Assembly (NCBI GenBank): GCA_034401795.1
Contig: CM067369.1
Span: 94,927,036-94,991,035, forward strand
Reading direction: 5' to 3'
From: Chaetoderma sp. LZ-2023a
Taxonomy: Eukaryota; Mollusca; Caudofoveata; Chaetodermatida; Chaetodermatidae
DNA length: 64,000 bases
The position numbers were made by a program, and so were the translations under genes. The notes beneath the pieces were generated by a model, which was given only the letters and a program-made list of their open reading frames with translations, ran no database searches and had not been told where the DNA came from. This document shows positions 10,978 to 22,014 of the stretch, one piece after another (positions within the stretch are counted from its first letter, which is position 1; every line of letters begins with the position of its first letter).

Positions 10978-11355
10978 AGATGGAATTGGCTGTTCCGGTT
11001 TATCCATTGATCATATGACGTCATATGACGTCATATTGAACTACGCGCCGTGTAGGATGACGTCCTTAAATGCTTAATGGTCCGTCAGGTTGTATGAATT
11101 GTAAGTCAACTTAAGAAACATGCTGTTGAATATTTTGAAACTAATTTGACTTGACGCTGTTGCTGCCCTAGGTCATAGGCAGCAACAGCACCCAGTCAAA
11201 TTAGTTTCAAAATGTTCAACAGCTTACCTGTATATTTTTCAGGAAATTGATAGGCTCGGAGTTCAGGGATCGATTGATTCCAACACCAGCGAGGTGTGGG
11301 TGAAGCTTAACTAGAGATTGGCGGGGTATAGCTAAAACTCTAAAGGTCCATTGAG
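10978..11355 (-). mobile_element. P palindromic MITE, full length
   Basis: Left end AATTGGCTGTTCCGGTTTATC, two adjacent TGACGTCA (11016-11023, 11026-11033), TTAAGAAACATGCTGTTG, hairpin core at 11121-11225, then GATCGATTGATTCCAACACC and the GC-box arm, ending near TCTAAAGGTCCATTGAGACC. It separates X from C as in the other composite copies. Confidence 0.9.
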
Positions 11356-13750
11356 ACCGTCCTGGAAATTACCCGGAATCTGGTAATGTGACGCGGTATT
11401 CATTTATTCAACACAATAATTATAGTGTCATCTAGCGAACGTAGTCGCTATTGTATTTATCAATTTACCGGTGCAACCTTTCACCGTCCAACGCGCGACA
11501 CACCAGTGGCACAATAAATATGTCCAGAGGGCGCAATATGGTTTATGCTGATCAAATACTCTCATAGAACGCGTCTCTAATCCAAGATGCATGACCAAAT
11601 GTGTGGAATGATAGATATTTCGTTTCCTACAAGGCTTTCTGCAGTGCGCAGGCTTTCTTTTGCTAAAGTAGCGAACTCAGCATAATAGAATGGTCTGTCC
11701 TACGTTGTTCAGATCCGCTGGGTATCGAACGCTTAATGCACATGGCTTAAATAACCTTTTAAACATTCACATGTCAGTGTCTCAATTTCTAGGCAAATAT
11801 ACCGGAAAGCTATTGAACATTTTGAGACTAATTTGACAGAACAACATTTCCCAGTCAAATTAGTTTCAGCATATTCAAGAGTATATTCTTTCATAAGAAA
11901 GAATTGGCTGTTTCCAGTATGTTGGGGTAAGAAGGTTAAAATTATTTGTGATCAATTTACATCGAAAAATGATATTTATGGTTGCTCTATACTTGCTGTC
12001 ACAGACATTTTAACATTTTGGTTAAGAGACCAAAACGGTGACTGAGGTTGATGACTGGCCCCAGCGAACCAACGATACCATAATTAGATGACCGGAATGA
12101 TGACTCTGCTAAGTCTTCGTCAGGTGTATCTCAGTCGCAGAATACAGGCGCAAAGATAAGTCGAGTGCATAAAAGAGACATAGAGTAAGCTTCGTCGCGA
12201 ACACGATCTCAACGTCAATCAAACCATAGTTTATCATCTTTCTTGCATTATATTGAGGTAAAATCAGTTCACACGCCGTTGACTATGATCCCCTGGCCAA
12301 AGAAACAGGTTCGTCATAAATGAAATTTAAAGCATAGTTTACAAACGTTCAGCGAATGTAAATCAACGGATGATTGATGGCCAAGTATTAATTTTAGCGA
12401 CAATCTCTGTATCCATATTCAACATAATATGTTTATCTCCACATATTGTCTTCTTTGTTTGTAACATATGAATGTCAGTCCCGATCGATGGTAAAGCATT
12501 GTGGAGGCTCTCGCATATTCTCCACAGTGGCCAGTCAGCATAAACTCATGACATGGGTTTTATTTTGAGGTGATTAAACATTCACGGAAATCAGAGCACT
12601 ACAGAAAGTACTGGGAGCAATCACAAAAGATCCTGTGGTATTTCATTCCAAACTAGGTGTTATGTATCTGGGATTAGATACAAATTATATGGAGACATTG
12701 ATCGATATCTATAACTGTATTGGATTGTAGTGAGATGGAAGCGCTAAACCTCAGTGGCAAATTACAAAACGTAATTGCAATGGTTTTGAGGAACGACACC
12801 ATAATTCCTGTGTTGAAAATAGAAATCCAGCGCCGCACTGTCAGATTCCAATTAATATCCATGGCCGTATTAAGGCCAACATGTCATCGGAATGAAGATA
12901 AAAGTGTCATGTCTGAGGAAAGGGATGCCTGTACACAGTATATGTTTTTCTATTGACAAGGGCCGTAGTTCCTCCTATCATTTTGGCAATTTCTGCATTC
13001 ACGATTCACTCATCTGAGGATTTATTTCGGTACAAATTAAATAGCACAGAGTTTGTTGTTGACATGAGTAACGCTATATTCAGAGCCGGCATTATCAATC
13101 GATAAATCGTGCCTACCCTGTTTATTCATTTGCCTGGTCGATCCTGTTCATTTTCAAAATGAGCCGCAATCTTCTTACCCGTTCCGAATTTCTTAAGCAG
13201 GAGTTACCAGACCAAATGTCCCCGCCATATGGACCGTGAACTACTGCATGGTTAATATAGCGCATACATTTGGTTTATCGCTAGAATTCCATCAGCTGAG
13301 GCGATCTTAGCATCGTTTATTTTTTGTAAAAGTAGGCTCTGCCCTTTCCAGTGTTTAATGTTATAATTTGTCACTTCCTGTGCTAAGGCGAGGAACAAGT
13401 TCCTGGATAAATCGATACTATTAAAAAAATTGCTTACATTATTTCTGTGCGTTTATTGGGATGATTATGGAGATCGCATTATGGGCAGGCGGTGAATGTC
13501 TAAAGGTCATTAACTCAGTAAAAAAAGTTTTCAACATTTGGCTGTTTCATCTAGTACACGTCGTCCTGAGTCTGAATGTAATGCCATGGTGATTGATCCG
13601 GAAGTTAGAGTTCCATGACATTATGCTGAGCACCGATTAGATTGAAACAAAAAGGGCCTTTTACTCTCAAAGACTATCATCTGGCCTTTCAGATGTTATT
13701 ATAAGTCTGGGTTCACACTAGAGAGCAAATCCGGAGTAACGCCATGCTTT
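11355..13750 (+). repeat. Unit C, copy 1
   Basis: Matches 15655-18560 and 22015-24540 along its length. The segments at about 11360-11670 and 12540-12870 are inverted relatives of each other: GGAATCTGGTAATGTGACGC on the plus strand corresponds to GGAATCTGACAGTGCGGCGC on the minus strand. C is therefore a foldback with divergent arms of about 300 bases. A diverged P-like core lies at 11812-11884 and recurs in every C copy. No intact gene. At 13755 it is cut by a Tc1 fragment. Confidence 0.8.
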
Positions 13751-13754
13751 AGTT

Positions 13755-14311
13755 ATTTAACAAAAACAATAAATTGATTCCAATATATTATTTAACTGAT
13801 AGGTCATTTTCCAATTTGAACAACAGTCTCTTGTTACTGTAATGCTAGCATCGCGCCTTTAACACGGCATCATTCAACGGAAGGGTCAAATTTAAATAAT
13901 GACACTGAGCTGTCAATACCGGTTGTGACCTCCGCGCGCATTAACCACCGCCGTACATCGCTTTCTCATGCTTCCAATTAAGCACCTGATGTCACAAAGG
14001 GGAATCGCATCCCATTCCTGGAGCAGTGCAGCTTCCAGCTCCAGCACGATGTGAAGATGTGGATGGTTCTCACGCACCATACGGCCAAGAATGTCCCACA
14101 CCGGAACGTTATTAGCCTCAAGGAAATCACTGGTGACCCTAGCTAAATGATGACGGGCGTTGTCTTGCTGAAACATAAAGTCTGCATGATGCTGCACAAA
14201 AGGGATGCCAACAGGGGCGACAACTTCTTCACAGTAACGTTGAGCCGTTAAATTTCCGCGAATCACAATAAGATCTGTTTTGCCATTTTCATGGATTCCA
14301 GCCCACATCAT
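13755..14311 (-). pseudogene. Tc1-type transposase, truncated and internally deleted
   Basis: Carboxy-terminal half of a Tc1/mariner DD34E transposase, collinear with 36730-37340. It reads FMFQQDNARHH, containing the second catalytic Asp, and ends ARGGHNRY. Compared with the 37 kb copy it lacks 48 bp (16 codons), which removes the segment with the catalytic Glu, so it cannot be active. The deletion endpoints share a short ACAC. The amino-terminal half and one terminal repeat are gone; at 14311 it joins a P fragment. The frame is otherwise open, with the deletion in phase. Confidence 0.9.
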
Positions 14312-14470
14312 GTTTATTAAATAGTAAAGACATACAATTCGTACAACGTGTCAGACTATTAAGCATTTAAGATGGAGTCATTCATGCTGTAATTGATTAT
14401 GACGTCATCCGACATGTCGCATACTTGATTATGATGGCATATGATGGATGGATAAACGGAAAGGTCCATT
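14312..14470 (+). mobile_element. P MITE, CRE-arm half
   Basis: Begins CATGTTTATTAAATAGTAAA directly at the end of the Tc1 fragment and continues through AATTCGTACAACGTGTCAGA to TGACGTCA at 14400-14407 and GGATAAACGGAAAGGTCC. Confidence 0.85.
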
Positions 14471-15265
14471 ATAATGAATAAATAAATTCACGTACTCGGT
14501 TGTGTAGTTTTTTTAATATTTTTATTAGAGACAGTAAGATGGACGTGCGCAGGAAATTTTCTCAGAGGGGGCCAGCCATGTGGTGTCGGTCTGGGAGGAG
14601 GCGGGAACTTCCAAAAGTGGGGTGTTCGGGGGTTCCTCCACAAAAAATTTCTGAAATCTAGACACGGAAGGCCATCTCATGCTTTGCTGTAGTTAAATAT
14701 TTAAGATATTGACACTGGCCTGACTGTGAGATTGGCTCTGCATCCAGGTAGAGTGTAAAATCTATTTTTATCAAGATCCAAATTGTGGCAAGTAACCCAC
14801 TCCATTGACGACCCCACCCAGCCCACCCCATCCACCCTCTTTGCCGACGCCCATGGATTGTAATGTTAAGATGTGGTCCACTGTTGAATACAATTTTTCT
14901 GACAAACACTGCTGCCATGTAGTAAGGTTTTATGTTTGCTTCATTCTGAAGGCTACCCATTCCTCAGATCAGACGGAAGGCAGGTCAAAGCTGTTACTTC
15001 CTGGACACCAAGAGATTACCGCTATATGGTTTACAAAACAAACAGCATCAATCACGGCAAAGAGGAAAACATGTATAAATGATGTATTGATTGATGGCAA
15101 TGCCTAGTGGCAATGGCTCTGCATCAAACGCCACGTAAGACAGCAACATGCTCCAAGCCATCATGTTTGTAATGAAATAAAGCTTCTGATAACATAAAAA
15201 AGGATAGAAGGCAACACTGGTATTATCCAACAACAGTTGCACGAATCCATGTTTTTTGCAAGTGG
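14470..15265 (+). repeat. Unit X, copy 2
   Basis: Starts inside X relative to copy 3 (CTCGGTTGTGTAGTTTTTTTA matches 20825 onward) and runs in parallel to the P copy at 15265. It contains the CAGCCCACCCCATCC tract and the GATTGATGGCAATG block. Confidence 0.8.
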
Positions 15266-15650
15266 AATTGGCCTTTCCGGTTTATCCATCCATCATATGA
15301 CGGCATATGACGTCATATGACGTCATATACAATTACGTGACGTGTGGGATGACGTCATAACTATTACGTGGCGAATGGCTCGATTAAGTCTGTCTTAAAC
15401 GCTTAATAGTCCGTCCAGTTGTATGAATTGTATGTCATTACTATTTAATAAACATGCTGTTGAATATTTTGAAACTAATTTGACTGGGCGCTGTTGCTGT
15501 CATTAGTTTCAAAATATCCAACAGATTACCTGTAAAGTTTTCAGGAAATTGATAGTTACGGAGTTCAAGGATCGATCGATCTCAACACGAGCGAGCTGTG
15601 GGCGGACCTTAACTAATGATGGACAGAGAATTGTTAAAACTGAAAAGTTC
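15265..15650 (-). mobile_element. P MITE with shortened hairpin
   Basis: End GGCCTTTCCGGTTTATCC, TGACGTCA at 15308-15315, 15318-15325 and 15350-15357, then a core at 15455-15524 in which the loop and most of the right GGCAGCAA arm are deleted. It continues GATCGATCGATCTCAACACG and ends GTTCCATTGGGACC. Confidence 0.88.
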
Positions 15651-15654
15651 CATT

Positions 15655-18560
15655 GGGACCGTCCTGGAAATAACCCTGAATCTGGTAATGTGACATGGTA
15701 TTCTTTTTATTGGACACAGGTATAAAGCTAGGATTCCATAAGCGTGGATGTGGATGCGGTAGGCATGCTCGTTTTGGTCTGCGGAATTCCCGCATTGTTT
15801 GCTTCCATATAAGCAGCATAATATGCGTTTATTCTTTCATTTCGCGGGAGATAACTAGACGGAAACATGTATGCAACATTGCGCATGCTTAAAGTACAGG
15901 AAAACCTTTGGCGTCATTGTATGGACCTCCACCCCATGCGGGTGTGAACAGCGAGCGTCTGGATCCATACATGTAGCGATTGAGAAATCGTTCCCGCATC
16001 TGCATCTTGTTCTGCCTCCGCTTCCGTGCATATGGAATCACACATATTGAGGTTAACGATATCCGCATCTGCATCCGCATCCGTGCTTATAGAATCCTAG
16101 CGTTATGTTGTCAGCTCTCGAACGTAGTCGCTATTGTATTTAGCAATGTGCCAGTGTAGTGTTTCACCATCCAACATATGACAAACCAGGCATTCAACAC
16201 GCGACAAACCAGGCGTATATGTCCACAGGGTGCAATATATTATAAGATGATCAAATAATCTCATAGACGGTGTGCATAATCCAATATGCATGACCAAATG
16301 TGTGGAATGATAGATATTTCCTGTACTACAAGGCTTTCTCTAGTGTGCAAGATTTCTTTTGTGAAAGGGTACTTAGAACCATAGAATTGCCTGTCCTATG
16401 TTGTTCCGATCCGCTGTGTATCGAATGTTTAATGGACATAAATAACCTTTTAATCATTCAAATATCAGTGCCTCAATTTCTCGACAAATATATGGGAAAG
16501 CTGTTGAATATTTTGAGAGTAATTTGACAGAACATCATTTCCCAGTCAAATTATTTTTCAGAATATTCACGAGAATATTTGTTTCATAATAAAGAATTGG
16601 TCGTTTCCAGTATATAAGGGTTAAAAGGTTAACATTATTTTCGATCAATTCACATATGATAATGATATTCATAGTTGCTCTATACTTGCCTCGCTGCTGT
16701 CACAGACATTCTAATACGTTGGTTAACGGACCATAATGGTGACTACTGTTTATGACTAGCCCCAGCAAACCAAAGATACCATAATTATGTCATGTCTCTG
16801 CGGGCATATCATTGGCTGCTAGTTAGCAAAGCTACATCATTTACTCTGTTTTTTCGTCTGTGGCCGACTGCATAAAATGATCGCAAGCCTACGTCAGACG
16901 TATCTCAGTCGCAGAATACAGGAGCAAAGATAAGTCGATTGAATAAAAGAGACATAGAGTAAGCTTTGTTGCGAAAACAATCTCAACGTCAAGCATACCA
17001 TAGTCTATCATCTCCCATTATTTTGAGGTGAAACCAGTTCACACGCAGTTGATCATGATCCCCTGGCCAAAGAAACAATTTCGTCATAAATCAAATTTAA
17101 ATCATAGTTTGCAAACGTTCAGCGAATGTAAATCAAGGGATAATTAATGGATACGTATTAATTTTAGAGACAATCTCTGTATTCCTATTCGACATAGTTT
17201 GTTTATCTCCATGTATTGTCTTCTTTGTTTGACACATATGAATATCATTCCTGGATATGGTGCGATCGTAAAGCATCGTGAGGCATTCGCATAAGCTCCC
17301 CAGTGGCCAGCGAGCATTAGCGAATGAGGCATGGATTTTTATTTTGAGGTGACTAAAGATTCGCGGAAATGATTTCGTGCACTACAGAGAGACTGGGAGC
17401 AAGCACACAAGATCATGTGATTGTTCATTCCAAAACTAGGTGTTATGTATCTGGGAGTAGATACAAATTATATGGAGTCATTGATCGATATAAAATGGAT
17501 TGTCCCCAGCGGACCTATATATTTCTGCATTTGATTGAAGTGAGATGGGAGTGCTAAGCTCCAGTGGCAAATTGCAAAACGTAATTGCCACAGCTTTGAG
17601 GAATGAGACCATAATTCCTGTGTTGAATAGAGAAATTCAGCGCCACACTGTCAGATTCCACTTAATCTCTATGGCCGTATTAATGCCAACATGTCATCGG
17701 AATCAAGATAAAAGTATCATGACTGAGGAAAGTGATATCTGTACACAATTCATGGGTTTATACCGAGAATGCTGGTAGTCTCTGCTTCCATTTCTGCATT
17801 CAAGATTGGGTCATCAGATGATTGGTTTCACAACAAATTAGGTAGCGCAGAGCGTGCTGTTTACATGAGTAGCACTTGATACACAGCCGTCATTATCAAT
17901 GGATAAGTCGTGTCTACCACGTTTACTGATTTGCGCGGTCAATCCTGTTCATTTTGAAAACGAGCCACAATCCTCTTACCACCTCGTGCATTTCTTTAAA
18001 AAAGCAGATGTACGCGCTATATGGACCCTGCAATATTGCACTGGCCATATAGCATGTACAGTTGGTTTGCCTCCAGAATTCCGTACATGTGCTGCGATCT
18101 TAGCTTCGTTAATTTTTGTAAAAGTTATGCTCTGTCCTTTCCAGCGATTCATGATTGAATTTGTCACTTCCTGTGTGCTACAGGGAGGAACCACTTCATG
18201 GATAAGTGGGTAATATTAAGAAAATTCATAATAAATACTCTATACGTTTATTGGGATGCTTATGGAGCTCGCATTATGGACAGACCGTGAATGTCTAATA
18301 TTCATTAACTCCATGAAACTAGTTCTGAACATTTGCCTGTCCCATCTCGTACACACCATCCTGAATCTGAATGTAATGGCATGGTGATTGCTGCAGAGGT
18401 TATAGTTCAATGGCGTTATGCTGAACCCCGAATACATTGCTTGTTGGGATTGAAACGTAAATGGCCCATCTTTTAATCACACAGACTATCGGCAGACCTT
18501 TCAGATGTTATAATAAGTCTGTGTTCGCACTAAAGATTTATTTCTGAGTAACTCCATGCA
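15655..18560 (+). repeat. Unit C, copy 2
   Basis: Parallel to copies 1 and 3, with a 373-bp MITE inserted at 15728-16100. The inverted arms lie at about 15665-16400 (interrupted) and 17350-17690. The P-like core is at 16499-16575. A plus-strand frame at 17545-17778 (LSSSGKLQNVIATALRNETI) has relatives in the other copies, but it lies within the inverted arm and reads as repeat, not gene. Confidence 0.8.
15728..16100. mobile_element. MITE with CTAGGATTC terminal inverted repeats, 373 bp
   Basis: Left end CTAGGATTCCATAAGC; right end is its inverse with one change (GCTTATAGAATCCTAG). Inner parts of both ends are rich in GGATGC/GCATCC hexamers in inverted order. Copies 1 and 3 of C lack it. Flanking C sequence is continuous on both sides apart from a few bases. 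Confidence 0.7.
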
Positions 18561-19100
18561 TTAGTATGGCGTTACTCTGGATTACCTCTCTAATATGATC
18601 ACGACATTATTTTACATACTAACAGTGGAATAGATGAATAGCATTCAAACTATTTATTTCTGTTTTTCTTCTGCTGATCTGGCACATAACAAATATATCT
18701 GTTCGCGTTTCTATCAATAGACTGCCCTTGTTCCGGTCTAAAATTCCCAGTTATTTCGACACCTTAATCCTTCTAGATCATTAGTTTATCTTCCTATATA
18801 TCGCTATTGTTGCCTTATTTGAACGCGGCATTTTGTTTCACTCTCTCCGTCAGGTCATCATTATTGTCCCTCACTCTCATCTGGATATAGCTACCGTAAT
18901 CATTTTCTCTTACTCTCTGCCAGGTAGCGTCACCACAGTGGTCGGTCGCCATTTAGTCCTACATAAAATCCAATATCCTGAAATAACAGGAGTAATGGCA
19001 CAAGACGTCATAACCAGAATTATCTTCGACCAATGGAAATAGGCCTACAACAACGCATATCTAATAAACATATATTACCAGATCTAGGACACAATATAGT
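18560..19100 (-). repeat. Unit D, copy 2 (decayed Ig-like segment)
   Basis: Parallel to 24540-25090. On the minus strand the frame VRENDYGS-IQMRVRDNNDD matches the Ig-like frame of copy 3 but then hits stops, so this copy is non-coding. It lies between C and E. Confidence 0.65.
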
Positions 19101-19785
19101 TAAACCGAATTAACACTTGTTATGTCAACAGCTCCTAGAAGTGCTCAAAGTGCTACTCATATTAATTAATTCTTTAATAGACAAGATTTTCCAAGAAAGT
19201 TAGAATCTTTGCTCAGTGAATAGCCATTAATTGGCGAAGAGACTTTTATTTAAAATTTAAATTGGAATTGAATATTAAAAAGTTAAATGGAATGAAAATC
19301 CATATTTTTGACAATTTTCCACTGAAATGACGATACGGTTACTATCCTTTCTGACGAAATAAGGTAAATTATTGTTCTTGATCACGATGAGTCGACTGTA
19401 TTTATGACGATCAGTTTCTGACACATAGATCCGGAGCTGGTGCCGAGGCAATTGTGCGTGGATAGTGTTACCATACCGTCATCACTAACAATCTTTGCTG
19501 ATAACGTCATTGGATTTCTTGAACTGCAATCAATAACTTTCACATGCAGCCATACTGGAGGCGAGTTTCTTAATTTGATTGCTTCACTAAACGTAGTTTT
19601 AGAGCTGGATTTAGAAGGGTAATCGTCTCGCACAGAGAAGTTTATGTTCCCTCCAAAAACAGGTGATCATTTTACGTCCATAACGGTAACAAAAATATGC
19701 CCGGATCTACAATAAAAATTATGGATTGATCCGACCTCACTCTCACGTATATGATGCTATGATATATGGAGGTTCTAGTTTTTTG
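19100..19785 (-). pseudogene. Unit E, copy 2, with a conserved open frame
   Basis: The minus-strand frame at 19382-19633 (83 codons) aligns without gaps to 34398-34745. Shared stretches include NSPPVWLHVK, IDCSSRN, MTLSAKI, DGMVTL and KLIVINTVDSS, with two conserved cysteines. The frame continues upstream as DVK-MITCF-like sequence that is interrupted here but open in the other copy. It could be an exon of an extracellular domain duplicated with the array. Many differences change the amino acid, so selection is not shown. Family not recognised. Confidence 0.35.
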
Positions 19786-20105
19786 GTCAATCATATGACG
19801 TCATAAACATGTACATGACATGTATGATGACACCATAATTGATTAGGCATGACCTAGCTAAATTCATCGCAGACGCTTAAATGATGATGGACTAAGCGTT
19901 GTTGTACGACTTGTATGTCTTTCCTATATAATAAACATACCCTTGCATATTTTGAAACTAATTTGACGGGGCGATGTTGCTGACATAGCTTACCGTTATA
20001 ATTTTCTGAAAATTAGGATTCAGGGAGTTCATTGTCTGCTCGATCACAAGATGGGCGGGGCAACACAGATGGGCGGGGCATGGGCAAAACTGGATTGATC
20101 CATTG
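19785..20105 (-). mobile_element. P MITE, right hairpin arm deleted
   Basis: TGACGTCA at 19796-19803, ATAATAAACATACC, left hairpin arm (TTTGAAACTAATTTGACGGGG), then a jump directly to TAGCTTACCGTTATA. Two perfect TGGGCGGGGC boxes at 20052-20061 and 20070-20079. Confidence 0.82.
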
Positions 20106-20136
20106 TGCCATCTCCAGAGAGGAACTCTAGAAATAA

Positions 20137-20530
20137 CCGTTCCAGCTTTCTCTATGCCACGCCTATGTCTAACTAGGCCCCACCCACACCGTGCTCGCTT
20201 TGAGATCGATTGATCCCTGAATTCCAAGACTATTGATTTCCAGAAAAGTATACAAATAAGCTGTTGAATATTTTGAAACTGGTTTGACTTGCTGCTGTTG
20301 TGGCCCATGGCATCAACAGCGTCTGGTCAAATTAGGTTCAAAATATTCGACATTTTATTTATTAAATAGTAAAGACATACGCTTCGTACAACGTGTCAGA
20401 CTATTAAGTGTTTACGGCGGAGTAAATCGAGTCATGCATGCTGTAATTGATTATAACGTCATCCGATATGTCACACACTTGATTATGATGAGATATGATG
20501 GCTGTATAACCTGGAAAGGCTCATTATAAT
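20137..20530 (+). mobile_element. P MITE, full length, inverted to the previous copy
   Basis: CCGTTCCAGCTTTCTC end, GATCGATTGATCCC, core at 20260-20354 with both arms, ATTTATTAAATAGTAAAGAC, CRE-like motifs, end CCTGGAAAGGCTCATT. With the preceding copy it forms an inverted pair between composites 2 and 3. Confidence 0.85.
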
Positions 20531-20539
20531 TAATACTAC

Positions 20540-21598
20540 GAGACAATGTTATACAAATTGCAGTTCAATTGGTGCACAATTATTCTGCTCAAGGAATTAT
20601 TCCAGATCGTTTGGCTAGATTAAGAAAAGGAGAGGAGGAGTAATTTCACCTTGTCTTATACCACATCCACAGCCGCTGGAGAGAGTCCATGATTTATTTG
20701 TGTGTGGCACTTTATGTTACGGTACCTGCTATGTATGACTTCAAATACTTGACTGCCAATATTTAGCTGAAGCAATTTTGCCATCTACTATAATGTAAGC
20801 TCTTGTAAGTCAATAAATGCACAGAATACTCGGTTGTGTAATTTTTAGGATTTTTAACATGGGTGTCCGCATGACATTTTCTCAGAGGTGAGCAGCCATG
20901 TGGGGTCTGTCTGAGAGGCGGTGGGGTCTTCCAAAAGTGGGGTATTCCCCAATAGGACAATTTTGAAATCTAGTCACGCTTTAAGGCCATCTCCTGCATT
21001 GCTGTAGTTAAATACCTAAACTATCTATGGACATTTGCCTGGCTGTGAAATGGGCTTCGCATCCAGGTAAAGAGTGTAAAATATATTTCTTATCCAGATC
21101 CAGAGCGGGCCAAGTGACTCCCTCCCATTGCCCCTCCCCGCCCCACCCTTACTGACTCCCATGGACTGTAAAGTTAAAATGTGGTCCATTGTTGACTAAG
21201 CCTTTCTGACCACACTACTGCTATCTAGTAAGGCTGTATGTTTGCCTCATTCTGAGGTCTACCGAGTTCTCCGATCAGGCAGAAGGCAGGTGAAAGCTGG
21301 TACTTCCCGGACAGTAAGCGATTACCACTATGTGGTTTACAAAACGAGCTGCATCAATCACAGCAAAGAGGAAAACATATAAATGCTGTCTTGATTGATG
21401 GCAATGCCTCGTGGCAACAGCTCTGCATCAAACGCCAAGTAAGGTAGAAACATGATCCGAGTCATCAGATTTGTAATGAAATAAAGCTTCTGATAGCTGC
21501 AAAAAATGATGGAAGGCAACACTGGTCTCATCCAAAAACACTTGCAGAGGCTCTACGTAAATGTAAAATCAATCCATGTTTTTCATATCCATGACAAG
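20540..21598 (+). repeat. Unit X, copy 3
   Basis: The longest X copy: contains CACATCCACAGCCGCTGGAG, the CTCGGTTGTGTAATTTTTA block shared with copy 2, GTGGTCCATTGTTGAC and GATTGATGGCAATGCC. Confidence 0.8.
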
Positions 21599-22010
21599 TT
21601 GGAATTGGCCTTTCCAATTTATCCATCCATCATAATATGACATGTGACGTCATATTGTACTACATGACGTACATGATGACGTCATAATCATTACGTCATG
21701 AATGACTCGATTTCATCTGTCCTAAATGCTTAATAGTTTGCCAGGTTGTATGCATTGTATGGCTTTACTATTTAATAAACATGTTGTTGAATATTTTGAA
21801 ACTAATTTGAATGGGCGCTGTTGCTACAATAGGCAGCAACAGCACCCAGTCAAAAAAGTTTCAGAATATTCAACAGCTTAACTGTAAAGCTTTCTCGAAA
21901 TTGATAGTAACGGAGTTCAGGGATCAATCAATCAATCCCTACATAAGCGAGGTGTGGGTGAAGCTTAGCTGAAGATAGGCGGGGTATATTTAACACGGCA
22001 AAAATCCATT
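21598..22010 (-). mobile_element. P palindromic MITE, full length
   Basis: GGAATTGGCCTTTCC end, TGACGTCA at 21645-21652 and 21677-21684, TTTAATAAACATGTTG, core at 21781-21877 (GTTGCTACAATAGGCAGCAAC), GC-box arm with AGGCGGGGTATA, end AAAATCCATTGAGACC. Confidence 0.9.
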
Positions 22011-22014
22011 GAGA

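Noticed and set aside
10734-15242. Minus-strand frames of unit X (TNMMARSMLLPY...) as a gene
   Set aside because: Shared because X copies are similar; frames break at different points and show no motif.
17545-17778. Frame shared by unit C copies (LSSSGKLQNVIA...) as a conserved gene
   Set aside because: It falls within the inverted arm of C, differs in phase and stops between copies, and similarity follows DNA rather than codon pattern.
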